The notes below the pieces were generated by a model. It did not search any database. It saw nothing but the letters and a program-made list of their open reading frames with translations, and was not told the origin of the DNA. The translations under genes and the position numbers were made by a program. A stretch of 64,000 bases of DNA from JALYUA01 sp038239305 (GTDB taxonomy: Bacteria > Acidobacteriota > Thermoanaerobaculia > UBA5066 > Gp7-AA6), in NCBI GenBank assembly GCA_038239305.1, contig JBBSEW010000006.1, positions 48,195 to 112,194 of the forward strand, given 5' to 3'. Of the stretch, positions 7,379 through 15,345 are shown in pieces; the stretch's first letter is position 1; each line of letters starts with the position of its first letter.

Positions 7379-9273
7379 GAGACTTTTTTCGCCCCCGCGC
7401 CGCCGGCTTTCCCGGCCTTCTGCTTCTCATCGTGCGGATCATGGTCCCTTCCGAAATCGAGCCGGCGAATACCCGGAGCGCCTTTCCCCCGCTGCCGTTC
7501 GAGTTCGCTCTCGCGGAAGAGGACGCGGCGCGATTTCGATCGGCGGGCGAGGACACTTCGCGATCGGATTCGTTCGGCACATCGCCGCGCGGCGGCCCGA
7601 CTTCGAATCTGAAATGGAGCCCCGCCCGCCCCGGCGAGCGGATCGACCTCTTCCAGGAACGCGCCGGGCGGAGCGGCTGGCCCCGGTGGAAATGGGTCGG
7701 TGCCCGGAACACGAGCGACGGCCAGGCATCCCTCACGGGGAGGGAAGGAGCGGCGACCCTCGCGGTCTGGCGCCAGCCCGGGACACCGGGTTACGAGATC
7801 GGCGCGCCGTTTCGCTGGCCGGACGCACCTCGAGAAATCCATCTCACCCGAAGGGCCGGACGAACGCTCCTCGGCGACGACGCGACCGCGGTGGCCCTCG
7901 GAACCCCGCGCTGGATCACCGGTGATGCGCCGCAGGACGATCCTCTCTGTGAGACGGACGGAACGCGCCGGTGGCAGTGCGTCTCCCTCACCCCCGGGCC
8001 CGGCGCAATCGTCTTCTGCGGGCCGCGCGGAGAGCGGCGCTCCGCCGGTGTCGACTCGTCGCGAACAGGCTCCCTCTCGCTCGAGGCGACTGACTGGGCG
8101 GCGCCGATCGCCATCGAAGGGTCTCCGGACGGATCCGTTCGAGAGAGCGAGTCGATCTCTTTTTGGATCTCAGCGCCCGCCGGCGGCAATGGCCAGATCC
8201 GCGACACAGCGGCGGCCAGAGCCGTTCCGATCGAAGGACGTCTCTACTGGATCACGGGGCCCGCGGGACCCGAGACCCGACTCGTGGCGCGAAGCTCCGC
8301 GGCGCGGGCGGGCTCGCTCGAGACCTCCCAGATCGAGGCGGCCCCTTGCGGACTTCCCCTCGCGATGTCGCTCGCGGAAACCGGAACCCTTCGCGGGCAC
8401 GTCATCGGAACGTCCGGGAACGCTCTCGCGCGGGCATCCGTGCTCCTCCTCGAACGGCGCGAGGTCGCGAACAGGGCCGATCCCGGCAGTCCCCTTCCGC
8501 GCGCCCTCTCCGCCTCGACGCTCTCGGACGAAGAGGGGGCTTGGTCCTTCGACGGGGTCGAAAGGAATTCCCTGGTGGTGCGAGCCTGCCACGCCGCGGC
8601 CGGCTGTGCGGAGAAGGACGCCCGCCCCGGCGGCGAGGACGTCGAGATCGTGCTTTCTCCGCGGTGGCGCTTCACCGGACGGGTCGTCTCGAGCTCGGGA
8701 TCTCCCCTGGCGCAGGCCCACCTCCGACTCCTGCCGACGCTCGATCATTACGCCGGCGCGCGAGACCGTCTGCTGACCCTTCCGCCCGAAACGGACGTGG
8801 AGTCCGACTCGCAAGGCCGGTTCGAGATCGCCGCGGCCGTTCCCGGGTCGTATTACCTGGAAGCGCGCGCGCTTCGTGTCGGAACGGCCCGGCGTCCCCT
8901 GGACGTCTCGGAGTTTTCTCCCGCGCTCACGGAGCTGGGCGATCTCTCCCTCGCCGGAGCCGTGGAGCTCGTCGCCGTGGTTTCGGGATCCGGTTGCTCC
9001 GGGGGCTCGCTGGCTCTCGCCGGGCCCGTTGGCGCGACCAGCATGCCCGCAATGCGCGACTTTCCTCTCGACTCCCGAGGGGCAGCGCACGTCGAGCTTC
9101 CCGAAGGAGGAAGCTGGCTCATGTGGGCTCACTGCCCCGACGGCCGGCGCGACGTCGAGCCCAACGTGCTCACCCACGTCGAGGATCTCGAGGGAATCGA
9201 GGTTCGCCTGACGCTTCACGAACGCGGATCCCCCCCGGCCGAGGACACCCCCCCGACCCAGCCGCCGCGCTGA
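7375..9273 (+). CDS. Anchored exported protein with carboxypeptidase-regulatory-like repeats
   Basis: Starting at GTG 7375, which overlaps the ATPase stop (GTGA), this is 632 aa. A hydrophobic stretch near residues 9-22 (AAGFPGLLLLIVRIM) acts as signal or anchor. The first 370 residues are not recognised. Two or more carboxypeptidase-regulatory-like (transthyretin-type) beta-sandwich repeats follow, seen in GTLRGHVIGTSGNALARASV, SDEEGAWSFDGV, RFTGRVVSSSGSPLAQAHL and DSQGRFEIAAAVPGSYYLEA. Such domains bind or display on the cell surface and often sit in outer-membrane or secreted proteins of this phylum. It closes the five-gene cassette and is probably a periplasmic or surface partner of the ABC system. 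The C-terminal 15 residues are Pro-rich. Confidence 0.78.
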   Translation: MRDFFRPRAAGFPGLLLLIVRIMVPSEIEPANTRSAFPPLPFEFALAEEDAARFRSAGEDTSRSDSFGTSPRGGPTSNLKWSPARPGERIDLFQERAGRSGWPRWKWVGARNTSDGQASLTGREGAATLAVWRQPGTPGYEIGAPFRWPDAPREIHLTRRAGRTLLGDDATAVALGTPRWITGDAPQDDPLCETDGTRRWQCVSLTPGPGAIVFCGPRGERRSAGVDSSRTGSLSLEATDWAAPIAIEGSPDGSVRESESISFWISAPAGGNGQIRDTAAARAVPIEGRLYWITGPAGPETRLVARSSAARAGSLETSQIEAAPCGLPLAMSLAETGTLRGHVIGTSGNALARASVLLLERREVANRADPGSPLPRALSASTLSDEEGAWSFDGVERNSLVVRACHAAAGCAEKDARPGGEDVEIVLSPRWRFTGRVVSSSGSPLAQAHLRLLPTLDHYAGARDRLLTLPPETDVESDSQGRFEIAAAVPGSYYLEARALRVGTARRPLDVSEFSPALTELGDLSLAGAVELVAVVSGSGCSGGSLALAGPVGATSMPAMRDFPLDSRGAAHVELPEGGSWLMWAHCPDGRRDVEPNVLTHVEDLEGIEVRLTLHERGSPPAEDTPPTQPPR

Positions 9274-9363
9274 CCCGGACACCCGCCGACACCGGAGGCG
9301 CCGGAAATGATCCGGAACGTGCGCCCCGGTGTATTCCCTTCAGAGGCGGCGAAAGGAGGCGGC

Positions 9364-10362
9364 ATGCGAGACAAGCCGGGGGACGTCGATCGAAGGAGCT
9401 TTTTCCGCATCGCGGGAGCGTCGCTCGGATTCGGAACTCTGTATCGGTTCGCGCCAGGCCTGGCGGCGGGCCCGGAAGGCCGGGCGGTCGCGGCGCGGCT
9501 CGCCCGCAAGAACGGCGAAGCGCCCGGCTCTTTCTCCTTCGTCCAATTGTCGGACGCGCACGTCGGCTCCGAGGGGCCGAACAACCCCTTCGGGACGAGG
9601 GCTTTCGAAGAGGCCGTCGACCGGATCAACGGTCTCGCGGAACGCCCCGAGATGGCGCTCTTCACGGGCGATCTGACGCACGACAGCGAGAACCCCGGTG
9701 AGCACGCCGATCGGATGAACCGTTTCCGGAAAATCGCAAGCCGGCTTCGCGTTCCCCTCGTCCGGTGCGTGCCCGGTGAGCACGACGCCGGCCTCGACGG
9801 AGGCGCCCTGTTTCGAGACGCGTTCGGACCGACGTACTACTCGTTCGATCATCGGGGCGTCCACTTCGTCGCGCTCGACAATGTCTCCCGAGGCAAGCCG
9901 ATCGTCGGAACGGAACAGCTGGCCTGGCTCGCCCAGGACCTGGCGCGATTCCCCGCCACTGCCCCGATCGTCGTCTTCACTCACCGGCCGCTCTTCGACC
10001 TCCGGCCCGACTGGGAATGGTTCACCGGCGACGGCGATGCCGTCATGCGGGCCCTCGCGCCTTTCGAGAACGTCACGGTGCTGTACGGCCATATCCACCG
10101 GGAGGACCTGCACACCATCGGGAAGACTCCGCACTACGCGGCCCGATCCCTCTCGTGGGCGTTTCCGGATCCTGCGGCCGGCGTTCCGAAGAAGGCTCTC
10201 CCCTTCGATGCCGAGCGTCCGTTCCGGAACCTCGGCCCCCGCCTCCTGCGAAAAGGTCCGGGCTCGTCCCGGCCCACGGTGGAGGAGGTGGAGCTCTCGC
10301 TGAAGGAGACCGCGGGAACGAACGGAGTTCAGCAGCTTCTGAAAGGAGGGCTCGAAGAATGA
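9364..10362 (+). CDS. Tat-exported calcineurin-like metallophosphoesterase
   Basis: A 332-aa protein with a twin-arginine signal (DRRSFFRIAGASLG) at residues 9-22. Metallophosphoesterase motifs follow in order: QLSDAHVG (D-x-H), FTGDLTHD (GD), VPGEHDAG (GNHD-like, with GEHD), VFTHRPLF and LYGHIHRED (GH-x-H). It is expected to be a folded, metal-loaded phosphoesterase in the periplasm; the substrate is unknown. ATG 9364 is chosen because GAAAGGAGGC lies 6 nt upstream and it places the twin-Arg near the N-terminus; ATG 9307 would add 19 residues in front. The stop overlaps the start of the cupredoxin gene (ATGA), so the two are coexpressed. Confidence 0.9.
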   Translation: MRDKPGDVDRRSFFRIAGASLGFGTLYRFAPGLAAGPEGRAVAARLARKNGEAPGSFSFVQLSDAHVGSEGPNNPFGTRAFEEAVDRINGLAERPEMALFTGDLTHDSENPGEHADRMNRFRKIASRLRVPLVRCVPGEHDAGLDGGALFRDAFGPTYYSFDHRGVHFVALDNVSRGKPIVGTEQLAWLAQDLARFPATAPIVVFTHRPLFDLRPDWEWFTGDGDAVMRALAPFENVTVLYGHIHREDLHTIGKTPHYAARSLSWAFPDPAAGVPKKALPFDAERPFRNLGPRLLRKGPGSSRPTVEEVELSLKETAGTNGVQQLLKGGLEE

Positions 10363-10721
10363 AACGCAAATGGACCTTGGCGCTCGCGCTGACCCTGAGC
10401 CTCGCCGCCGCGCTGCTTTCCCGGGGCGCCGCTTCGGGAGCCGACGCACCCCGGACGATCGCGATCGTCGCGCACCGCTTCGAGTTTTCCCCGAGCACAC
10501 TCACGCTCGAGCGCGGGGAAACCGTCAAGCTCGTTCTGACCTCGCAGGATGTTCACCACGGTTTCCTGCAGAAGGATCTCAAGATCGACGCCGACATCGC
10601 GCCGGGCGAACCCACGGAAATCCTCGTCACGCCGGACCGATCGGGCACGTTCACCGTCATCTGCGATCACTTCTGCGGCGCGGGTCACGGCGGCATGAAA
10701 CTGACCGTCGTCGTTCCGTAA
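10359..10721 (+). CDS. Periplasmic cupredoxin with a CuA-type motif
   Basis: A 120-aa exported cupredoxin. Residues 1-28 form a signal peptide ending near ASGADA. The copper ligands fit a binuclear CuA centre of the cytochrome-oxidase subunit II or nitrous-oxide reductase type: His in DVHHGF (residues 66-67), then C102-x3-C106-x3-H110-x2-M113 in CDHFCGAGHGGM. The usual Glu or Trp between the two Cys is His here. No oxidase subunit I or III genes are near, so it is a free electron carrier or copper-handling protein. Translation is coupled to the upstream Tat phosphoesterase by ATGA, and the sigma/anti-sigma fusion gene follows closely. Confidence 0.88.
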   Translation: MKRKWTLALALTLSLAAALLSRGAASGADAPRTIAIVAHRFEFSPSTLTLERGETVKLVLTSQDVHHGFLQKDLKIDADIAPGEPTEILVTPDRSGTFTVICDHFCGAGHGGMKLTVVVP

Positions 10722-10784
10722 AGACGAGACGTGACGGATCGCCAACGAGCGGAGCCGGAACCGTCTAATATCCGACGGCATCGG

Positions 10785-11822
10785 ATGACGGAAGGGCCTT
10801 CGACGCGGGAGAACGCGACGGACGAGGCGCTCCTGGCCGGCCTCGCGGCCGGGCGGCAGGAGTCGATGGGACCTCTCTACGCGCGCTACGCCCCGCTCGT
10901 GTCCGGCATCGCCCGGCACAGCCTCGATCGCGGCGCCGCGGAAGAGATCGTTCAGGACGTCTTCCTCGCCGTCTGGCGAAGCGCGCGGACCTTCGATCCC
11001 CGCCGGGGGCCCGTCCGTCCCTGGCTTCTTCGGATCACGCATACGCGCATCGCCAACGAGCTGCGGAGGCGGAGCCGCCGGCCCGTGGCGACGGATGCTC
11101 CCCCCGAAGGGGCGCTGGAAGCACTGGAGTCGTTGCCCGATTCCGAAACCGAGCCGCCCGAGAAGCTCTGGCGCGCGTACCGGGGCGAAGTCATCCGCTC
11201 CGCCCTGGCCGAGCTGCCGCCGCGCCAGCGTCAGGCCCTGGGGCTGTCATTTTTCGACGACCTCTCGCACCCGGAAATCGCGTCGCTCCTCGACGTGCCG
11301 CTCGGAACCGCCAAGTCGCGTATCCGTGTGGGCCTCGATCGCCTCCGGTCACGGCTCGGGCCTCTCTCCGCAGCTCTCCTGGTGCTCGTCGCGGCCATCT
11401 GGCTCGCGGTGCGGGGCGCGTCGGACCGGGGAGGACTGGCCCGCGACGAGCGCGCGCTTGCGATGCTCACTTCGAGCGATTCCACGGCCATCCGTCTGAC
11501 TCCCATCGCCGCCACGATGCCCCCGGAATCTCATGCGACGTGGCGAACCCGTCCGGGCAGCCCGATCGCGGTCGTCACCTTCTCCCACTTCCCGGCGGCT
11601 CCAGATGGCCGCACGTATCGCATCTGGATGAGGCAGGGCGGGACGTGGTCGCTGGTGGGATCCGCGCGCCCGGACTCGGAGGGAAGAGCTCGCATCCTCG
11701 CCGAGGGAGCGAAACTCGCGTCGCCCCCGGAAGAGCTCGAAGTCACGCTCGAGGAGGAAGTCAGCACGGGTCGCTTTCCTTCCGGACCCCCGCTCGTCGG
11801 TGCATCGATCCCGCGTCACTGA
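10785..11822 (+). CDS. ECF sigma factor fused to a TM segment and RskA-like anti-sigma domain
   Basis: A 345-aa fusion. Residues about 25-100 are sigma region 2 (YARYAPLVSGIARHSL, EEIVQDVFLAVWR, PWLLRITHTRIANELRRR) and 139-190 are sigma region 4 (LAELPPRQRQALGLSFFDD, HPEIASLLDVPLGTAKSRI). A single membrane segment follows at about 193-211 (ALLVLVAAIWLAV). Residues 227-340 resemble the extracytoplasmic C-terminal domain of anti-sigma-K factors (GRTYRIWMRQGGTWSLVGSA, GRARILAEG, LEVTLEEE). There is no zinc-binding anti-sigma domain between them, so the sigma factor appears tethered to the membrane in one chain. ATG 10785 is preferred over GTG 10731, which would add 18 poorly conserved-looking residues. 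It follows the cupredoxin gene by 63 nt. Confidence 0.87.
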   Translation: MTEGPSTRENATDEALLAGLAAGRQESMGPLYARYAPLVSGIARHSLDRGAAEEIVQDVFLAVWRSARTFDPRRGPVRPWLLRITHTRIANELRRRSRRPVATDAPPEGALEALESLPDSETEPPEKLWRAYRGEVIRSALAELPPRQRQALGLSFFDDLSHPEIASLLDVPLGTAKSRIRVGLDRLRSRLGPLSAALLVLVAAIWLAVRGASDRGGLARDERALAMLTSSDSTAIRLTPIAATMPPESHATWRTRPGSPIAVVTFSHFPAAPDGRTYRIWMRQGGTWSLVGSARPDSEGRARILAEGAKLASPPEELEVTLEEEVSTGRFPSGPPLVGASIPRH

Positions 11823-11982
11823 AGCCGAACGCCAGACATACCGCCGAACCCCGTCTTCCGGAAAACGGTGGCACGCTGGCGGGAAGAAACGCCGCCCTCG
11901 TTTCTCGTGTCCCGGTTCGTCCCTTAGAATGCAGCCCGCGAGCGGGGCGGACTCCGATCGCTTGTTGTCAGGAGCCATTCCC

Positions 11983-13515
11983 GTGACCAGGACACATCCC
12001 CGAAGCGCGTTTTCGTTTTCGTTCTCGTTTTCGTTCTCGATGGCTTTCGCACTCCTGGCGCTTCTCCTGCTGCCCGGAAGCGGGCGGGCGGCCGACCTCA
12101 AGCCGCCGGCTTTCGCGGAGACGAGCGCCGCCGACAATGCCGTTGTCGTCTGGGACAACGCCGTTCTCCACGCGATTCGTACGATCAAGCCCGGCCCCAC
12201 GATCGTCGCGCGCTCCCTCGCCGTGGCGCATACCGCGATGTTCGACGCGTGGTCCGCCTATGACGCCATCGCCGTTCCGACAATCCGGCACCCGAACTGG
12301 CGGCGGCCCTCCGGCGAGCGCACGACGGCCAACAAGGAAGAAGCCGTGAGCTACGCGGGATTTCGCGTTGCGGTGGACCTGTTCCCGTCGCTTCAAAGCG
12401 ACTTCGAGGCGATATTGGCCCAGCAGGGTTACTCGCAGGCGACGGCGACGGAGGCGCGCTCGATCGGCAACACCGCGGCGGAGGCGGTGCTCACCATGCG
12501 TCACGCGGACGGCTCGAACCAGGAAAACGGATACGCGGATACCACCGGCTACGTTCCCGTCAACACGCCGATCTCCGTGACGGATCCGAATCGGTGGCAG
12601 CCTCTCGGAATCCTCATCGGCAATTCCGTCGTCACGCAGAAATTCACGACGCCGCAGTGGGGACTCGTGACTCCCTTCGCACTGACGTCCGGATCGGCGC
12701 TTCGTCCTCCGCCCCCGCCCGCCTATCCCGATCCTCGTTACAAGGAGGAGGCGGACGAGATCATCGCGATCAGCGCGGCCCTGACGGATGCCAACAAGAT
12801 GCAGGCCGAATATTTCGCCGACGGTCCAAACTCCGAATTCCCGCCGGGGCACTGGGCGCTGTTTGCGCAGTTCGTCTCGCGACGGGATGGTCATTCGATC
12901 GACGACGACGCCAAGCTGTTCTTTGCGCTCGGCAACGCGCTGCTCGACGCGAGCATTTCGGGCTGGGACGCCAAACGCGCCTACGACTCCGTACGTCCCG
13001 TCACCGCGATCCGTTTTCTTTACAAGGGACAAAAGATTCAGGCATGGGGCGGTCCGGGCGCCGGCGCCGTCACGATTTCCGGGGAGAACTGGAGGCCCTA
13101 CCAGGTGCCGACGGTCGTGACGCCCCCGTTTCCGGAGTTCTTCTCCGGCCACAGCGTCTTCAGCGCAGCCGGCGCGCAGATCCTCTCTTCGTTCACGGGC
13201 AGCGACACGTTCGGGTATTCCGTGACGATCCTCGCCGGCAGCTCGGCGGCGGAACCGGGAGTCGTGCCGGCTTCGGACATCACTTTCTCCTGGGCGACCT
13301 TTTCGGACGCCGCCGATGCCGCCGGCATGTCGCGCCGATACGGCGGGATCCACTTCCACACGGGCGATCTCGCCGGTCGCTCTCTCGGACGCACGATCGG
13401 GGCGTTTGCCTGGACCAGGGCCATGACCTTCTTCGACGGAACCGCCGATTCCCGAGAGGTCGATCGGCCTTCCCGCGAGCGGTCGCGGCCTCGCGTCATT
13501 CCCGAGCGACCGTAG
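11983..13515 (+). CDS. Secreted vanadium-dependent haloperoxidase-like (PAP2) protein
   Basis: About 510 aa from GTG 11983, which has CAGGAG 8 nt upstream. An unusual signal peptide contains Phe-Ser repeats (AFSFSFSFSFS) before the hydrophobic core and a GRAA cleavage region. The vanadate/phosphate pocket is intact: K331-x6-R338-P339 in AKRAYDSVRP, S-G-H390 in EFFSGHS and R451-x5-H457 in SRRYGGIHFHTGD. The order and spacing fit vanadium haloperoxidase-related proteins of the PAP2 superfamily, common as exported proteins in soil bacteria. It may oxidise halides or act as a phosphatase; sequence alone cannot decide. It is 160 nt from the upstream sigma fusion gene. Confidence 0.87.
   Translation: MTRTHPRSAFSFSFSFSFSMAFALLALLLLPGSGRAADLKPPAFAETSAADNAVVVWDNAVLHAIRTIKPGPTIVARSLAVAHTAMFDAWSAYDAIAVPTIRHPNWRRPSGERTTANKEEAVSYAGFRVAVDLFPSLQSDFEAILAQQGYSQATATEARSIGNTAAEAVLTMRHADGSNQENGYADTTGYVPVNTPISVTDPNRWQPLGILIGNSVVTQKFTTPQWGLVTPFALTSGSALRPPPPPAYPDPRYKEEADEIIAISAALTDANKMQAEYFADGPNSEFPPGHWALFAQFVSRRDGHSIDDDAKLFFALGNALLDASISGWDAKRAYDSVRPVTAIRFLYKGQKIQAWGGPGAGAVTISGENWRPYQVPTVVTPPFPEFFSGHSVFSAAGAQILSSFTGSDTFGYSVTILAGSSAAEPGVVPASDITFSWATFSDAADAAGMSRRYGGIHFHTGDLAGRSLGRTIGAFAWTRAMTFFDGTADSREVDRPSRERSRPRVIPERP
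12009..12041 (+). repeat. In-frame TTTTCGTTCTCG microsatellite inside the signal peptide
   Basis: Hexanucleotide units alternating TTTTCG and TTCTCG encode Phe-Ser about four to five times. Loss or gain of a unit keeps the frame but changes the length of the signal-peptide n/h region. Confidence 0.75.
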
Positions 13516-13640
13516 CTCGAATCCGCGCCGGCGAACCCGGCTTTGTCCGGTTCGAACGCGAATCGTCCGACTGTCGGTCGAATCGAAAGCCGCGCGGCCG
13601 CGTATCTCACTCCGAGAGATAAGATCATCCGTTCCCAATC

Positions 13641-15302
13641 ATGAGCTTTCGAATCTGGAAAAAGGGCGAAGGCGTGGAAGCGCCGCCGGAGCGGGAATTC
13701 CGCGGACGGGCCGTTACCGCGCACCTTCCGCCGGAGCTCCTGGCCGCCTCCTCGCGCCGGGTGACCACGCTCGCCCTCGTCGCCGCCTCCATCATGGTGG
13801 TCTTCGGCCTGATCGACCGCGGCTTCCAGAATCTTCCCCCGGGCTCCACGGCGTCCACGCTCTGGATTTTCGGAATTGGCGGCGGCCTCGCGGCATCCCT
13901 CGTGATGGCGTGGACGGCGGGCCGAAACATGCTCTCGCCTGAACGGCTTCTCGACACGGCGCTCGTCTACGAAGTCGTGATGGCGCTTTTTCTATCGATC
14001 AACGTCTATTCCGTGCCGATCGCGCACGATGCGATCCCGCGCGGCTGGTCTGGCGTCGCCGTCTGGACGCTCGCATTTCCGCTCGTCGTCCCGTCCACGC
14101 GCGGCAAGACGATTCTGGCGACCATCGCGGCCTCGGCCATGGATCCGCTGGGCCTGCTCCTGCAGGTCGCCTCGGGCGTTCCGGCGCCGCACGGCCCCGC
14201 CGCGTGGCTGATGTTTCTTCCGACCGCGATAGCCGCGGCGGTGGCGATCCTGGTGTCTCGGATCGTGTACCAGCTGAACGTCGAGGCCGAGAAGGGTCAC
14301 GAGATGGGCAGCTACCACCTCGAAGAGCTGCTCGGAAGGGGCGGCATGGGAGAGGTCTGGAAGGCGAGTCACCGACTCCTCGCGCGGTCGGCCGCGATCA
14401 AACTGATCCGTCCGGACTCGAGCGGGAGCGACGGACGGGAATCCGTCAAGCGCTTCGAGCGGGAAGTCCAGGCCGCGGCCGGCCTCCAGTCGCCCCATAC
14501 CGTCGACATCTACGACTTCGGCACGACGGAAGACGGCACGTTCTACTACGTCATGGAGCTCCTCGAGGGATTCGACCTGGAGACGCTCGTGGAGCGGTTC
14601 GGGGCGGTGCCGCCCGAGCGCGCCGTGCACATCCTCGTGCAGGCCTGCCACTCGCTCGCCGAAGCGCACCAGGGCGGCTTGATCCACCGCGACGTCAAGC
14701 CCGCGAACATCTACGTCTGCCGCTACGGGCTCGAATGGGACTTCGTGAAGCTGCTCGACTTCGGCCTGGTGAAGAACACGACGACGGATGGTTCGCGGGA
14801 GCGCCAGCTCACGATGGCGGGAGTCATCGCCGGGACGCCCGGATACATGGCCCCCGAAATGGGCCTCGGCAACCCGGACCTCGACTGGCGCGCCGACATC
14901 TACGCGCTGGGAGCCGTGGGCTTCTGGCTCATCACCGGTCAGACGATCTTCCCCAAGGATCGTGCTCCGATGCAGATCATCATGGATCACGTCCAGAAGC
15001 AGCCTCCCTCTCCTTCCTCGAGGGCGGCGCAGCCCATCCCGAAAGAGCTCGACGAGATCCTGCTCGCCTGCCTGCAGAAGGATCCGACGAACCGCCCGCA
15101 GACCATGCAGGAGCTGGCCGAGATGCTGCGGCAGGTTCCGCTCGCGACGCCCTGGACGGACGAACGCGCGCGCCGCTGGTGGCTCGCGAACGGGCGGCGG
15201 ACGCGCGACGTGTCGATCTCGCCCTCAGGTGCCGGCGCGCCGGCCGGTCCCGCGGCCGTTCCGTCTTCCGCCGCGAACGTGGCGGCTTCCGCGTCCCGCT
15301 GA
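13641..15302 (+). CDS. Membrane Ser/Thr protein kinase, N-terminal TM bundle then kinase
   Basis: A 553-aa Hanks-type kinase. Residues 35-215 carry about six hydrophobic segments; the kinase follows at about 222-485. Motifs: GRGGMGEVWKA (P-loop), AAIKLIRP (VAIK Lys), HRDVKPANIY (catalytic loop), KLLDFGLVKN (DFG) and GTPGYMAPE (activation segment). All catalytic residues are present. The order, membrane bundle first and kinase last, is the reverse of PknB-type receptors, whose sensor follows the TM. Here the membrane bundle itself may sense something. The C-terminal 60 residues are low complexity (Ala/Pro/Gly). The stop faces the minus-strand gene at 15346 with a 43-nt gap. Confidence 0.93.
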   Translation: MSFRIWKKGEGVEAPPEREFRGRAVTAHLPPELLAASSRRVTTLALVAASIMVVFGLIDRGFQNLPPGSTASTLWIFGIGGGLAASLVMAWTAGRNMLSPERLLDTALVYEVVMALFLSINVYSVPIAHDAIPRGWSGVAVWTLAFPLVVPSTRGKTILATIAASAMDPLGLLLQVASGVPAPHGPAAWLMFLPTAIAAAVAILVSRIVYQLNVEAEKGHEMGSYHLEELLGRGGMGEVWKASHRLLARSAAIKLIRPDSSGSDGRESVKRFEREVQAAAGLQSPHTVDIYDFGTTEDGTFYYVMELLEGFDLETLVERFGAVPPERAVHILVQACHSLAEAHQGGLIHRDVKPANIYVCRYGLEWDFVKLLDFGLVKNTTTDGSRERQLTMAGVIAGTPGYMAPEMGLGNPDLDWRADIYALGAVGFWLITGQTIFPKDRAPMQIIMDHVQKQPPSPSSRAAQPIPKELDEILLACLQKDPTNRPQTMQELAEMLRQVPLATPWTDERARRWWLANGRRTRDVSISPSGAGAPAGPAAVPSSAANVAASASR

Positions 15303-15345
15303 CCGTCTCCCTTCGGATCCGCCGGACTCCCGCCGATCCCGCCGC

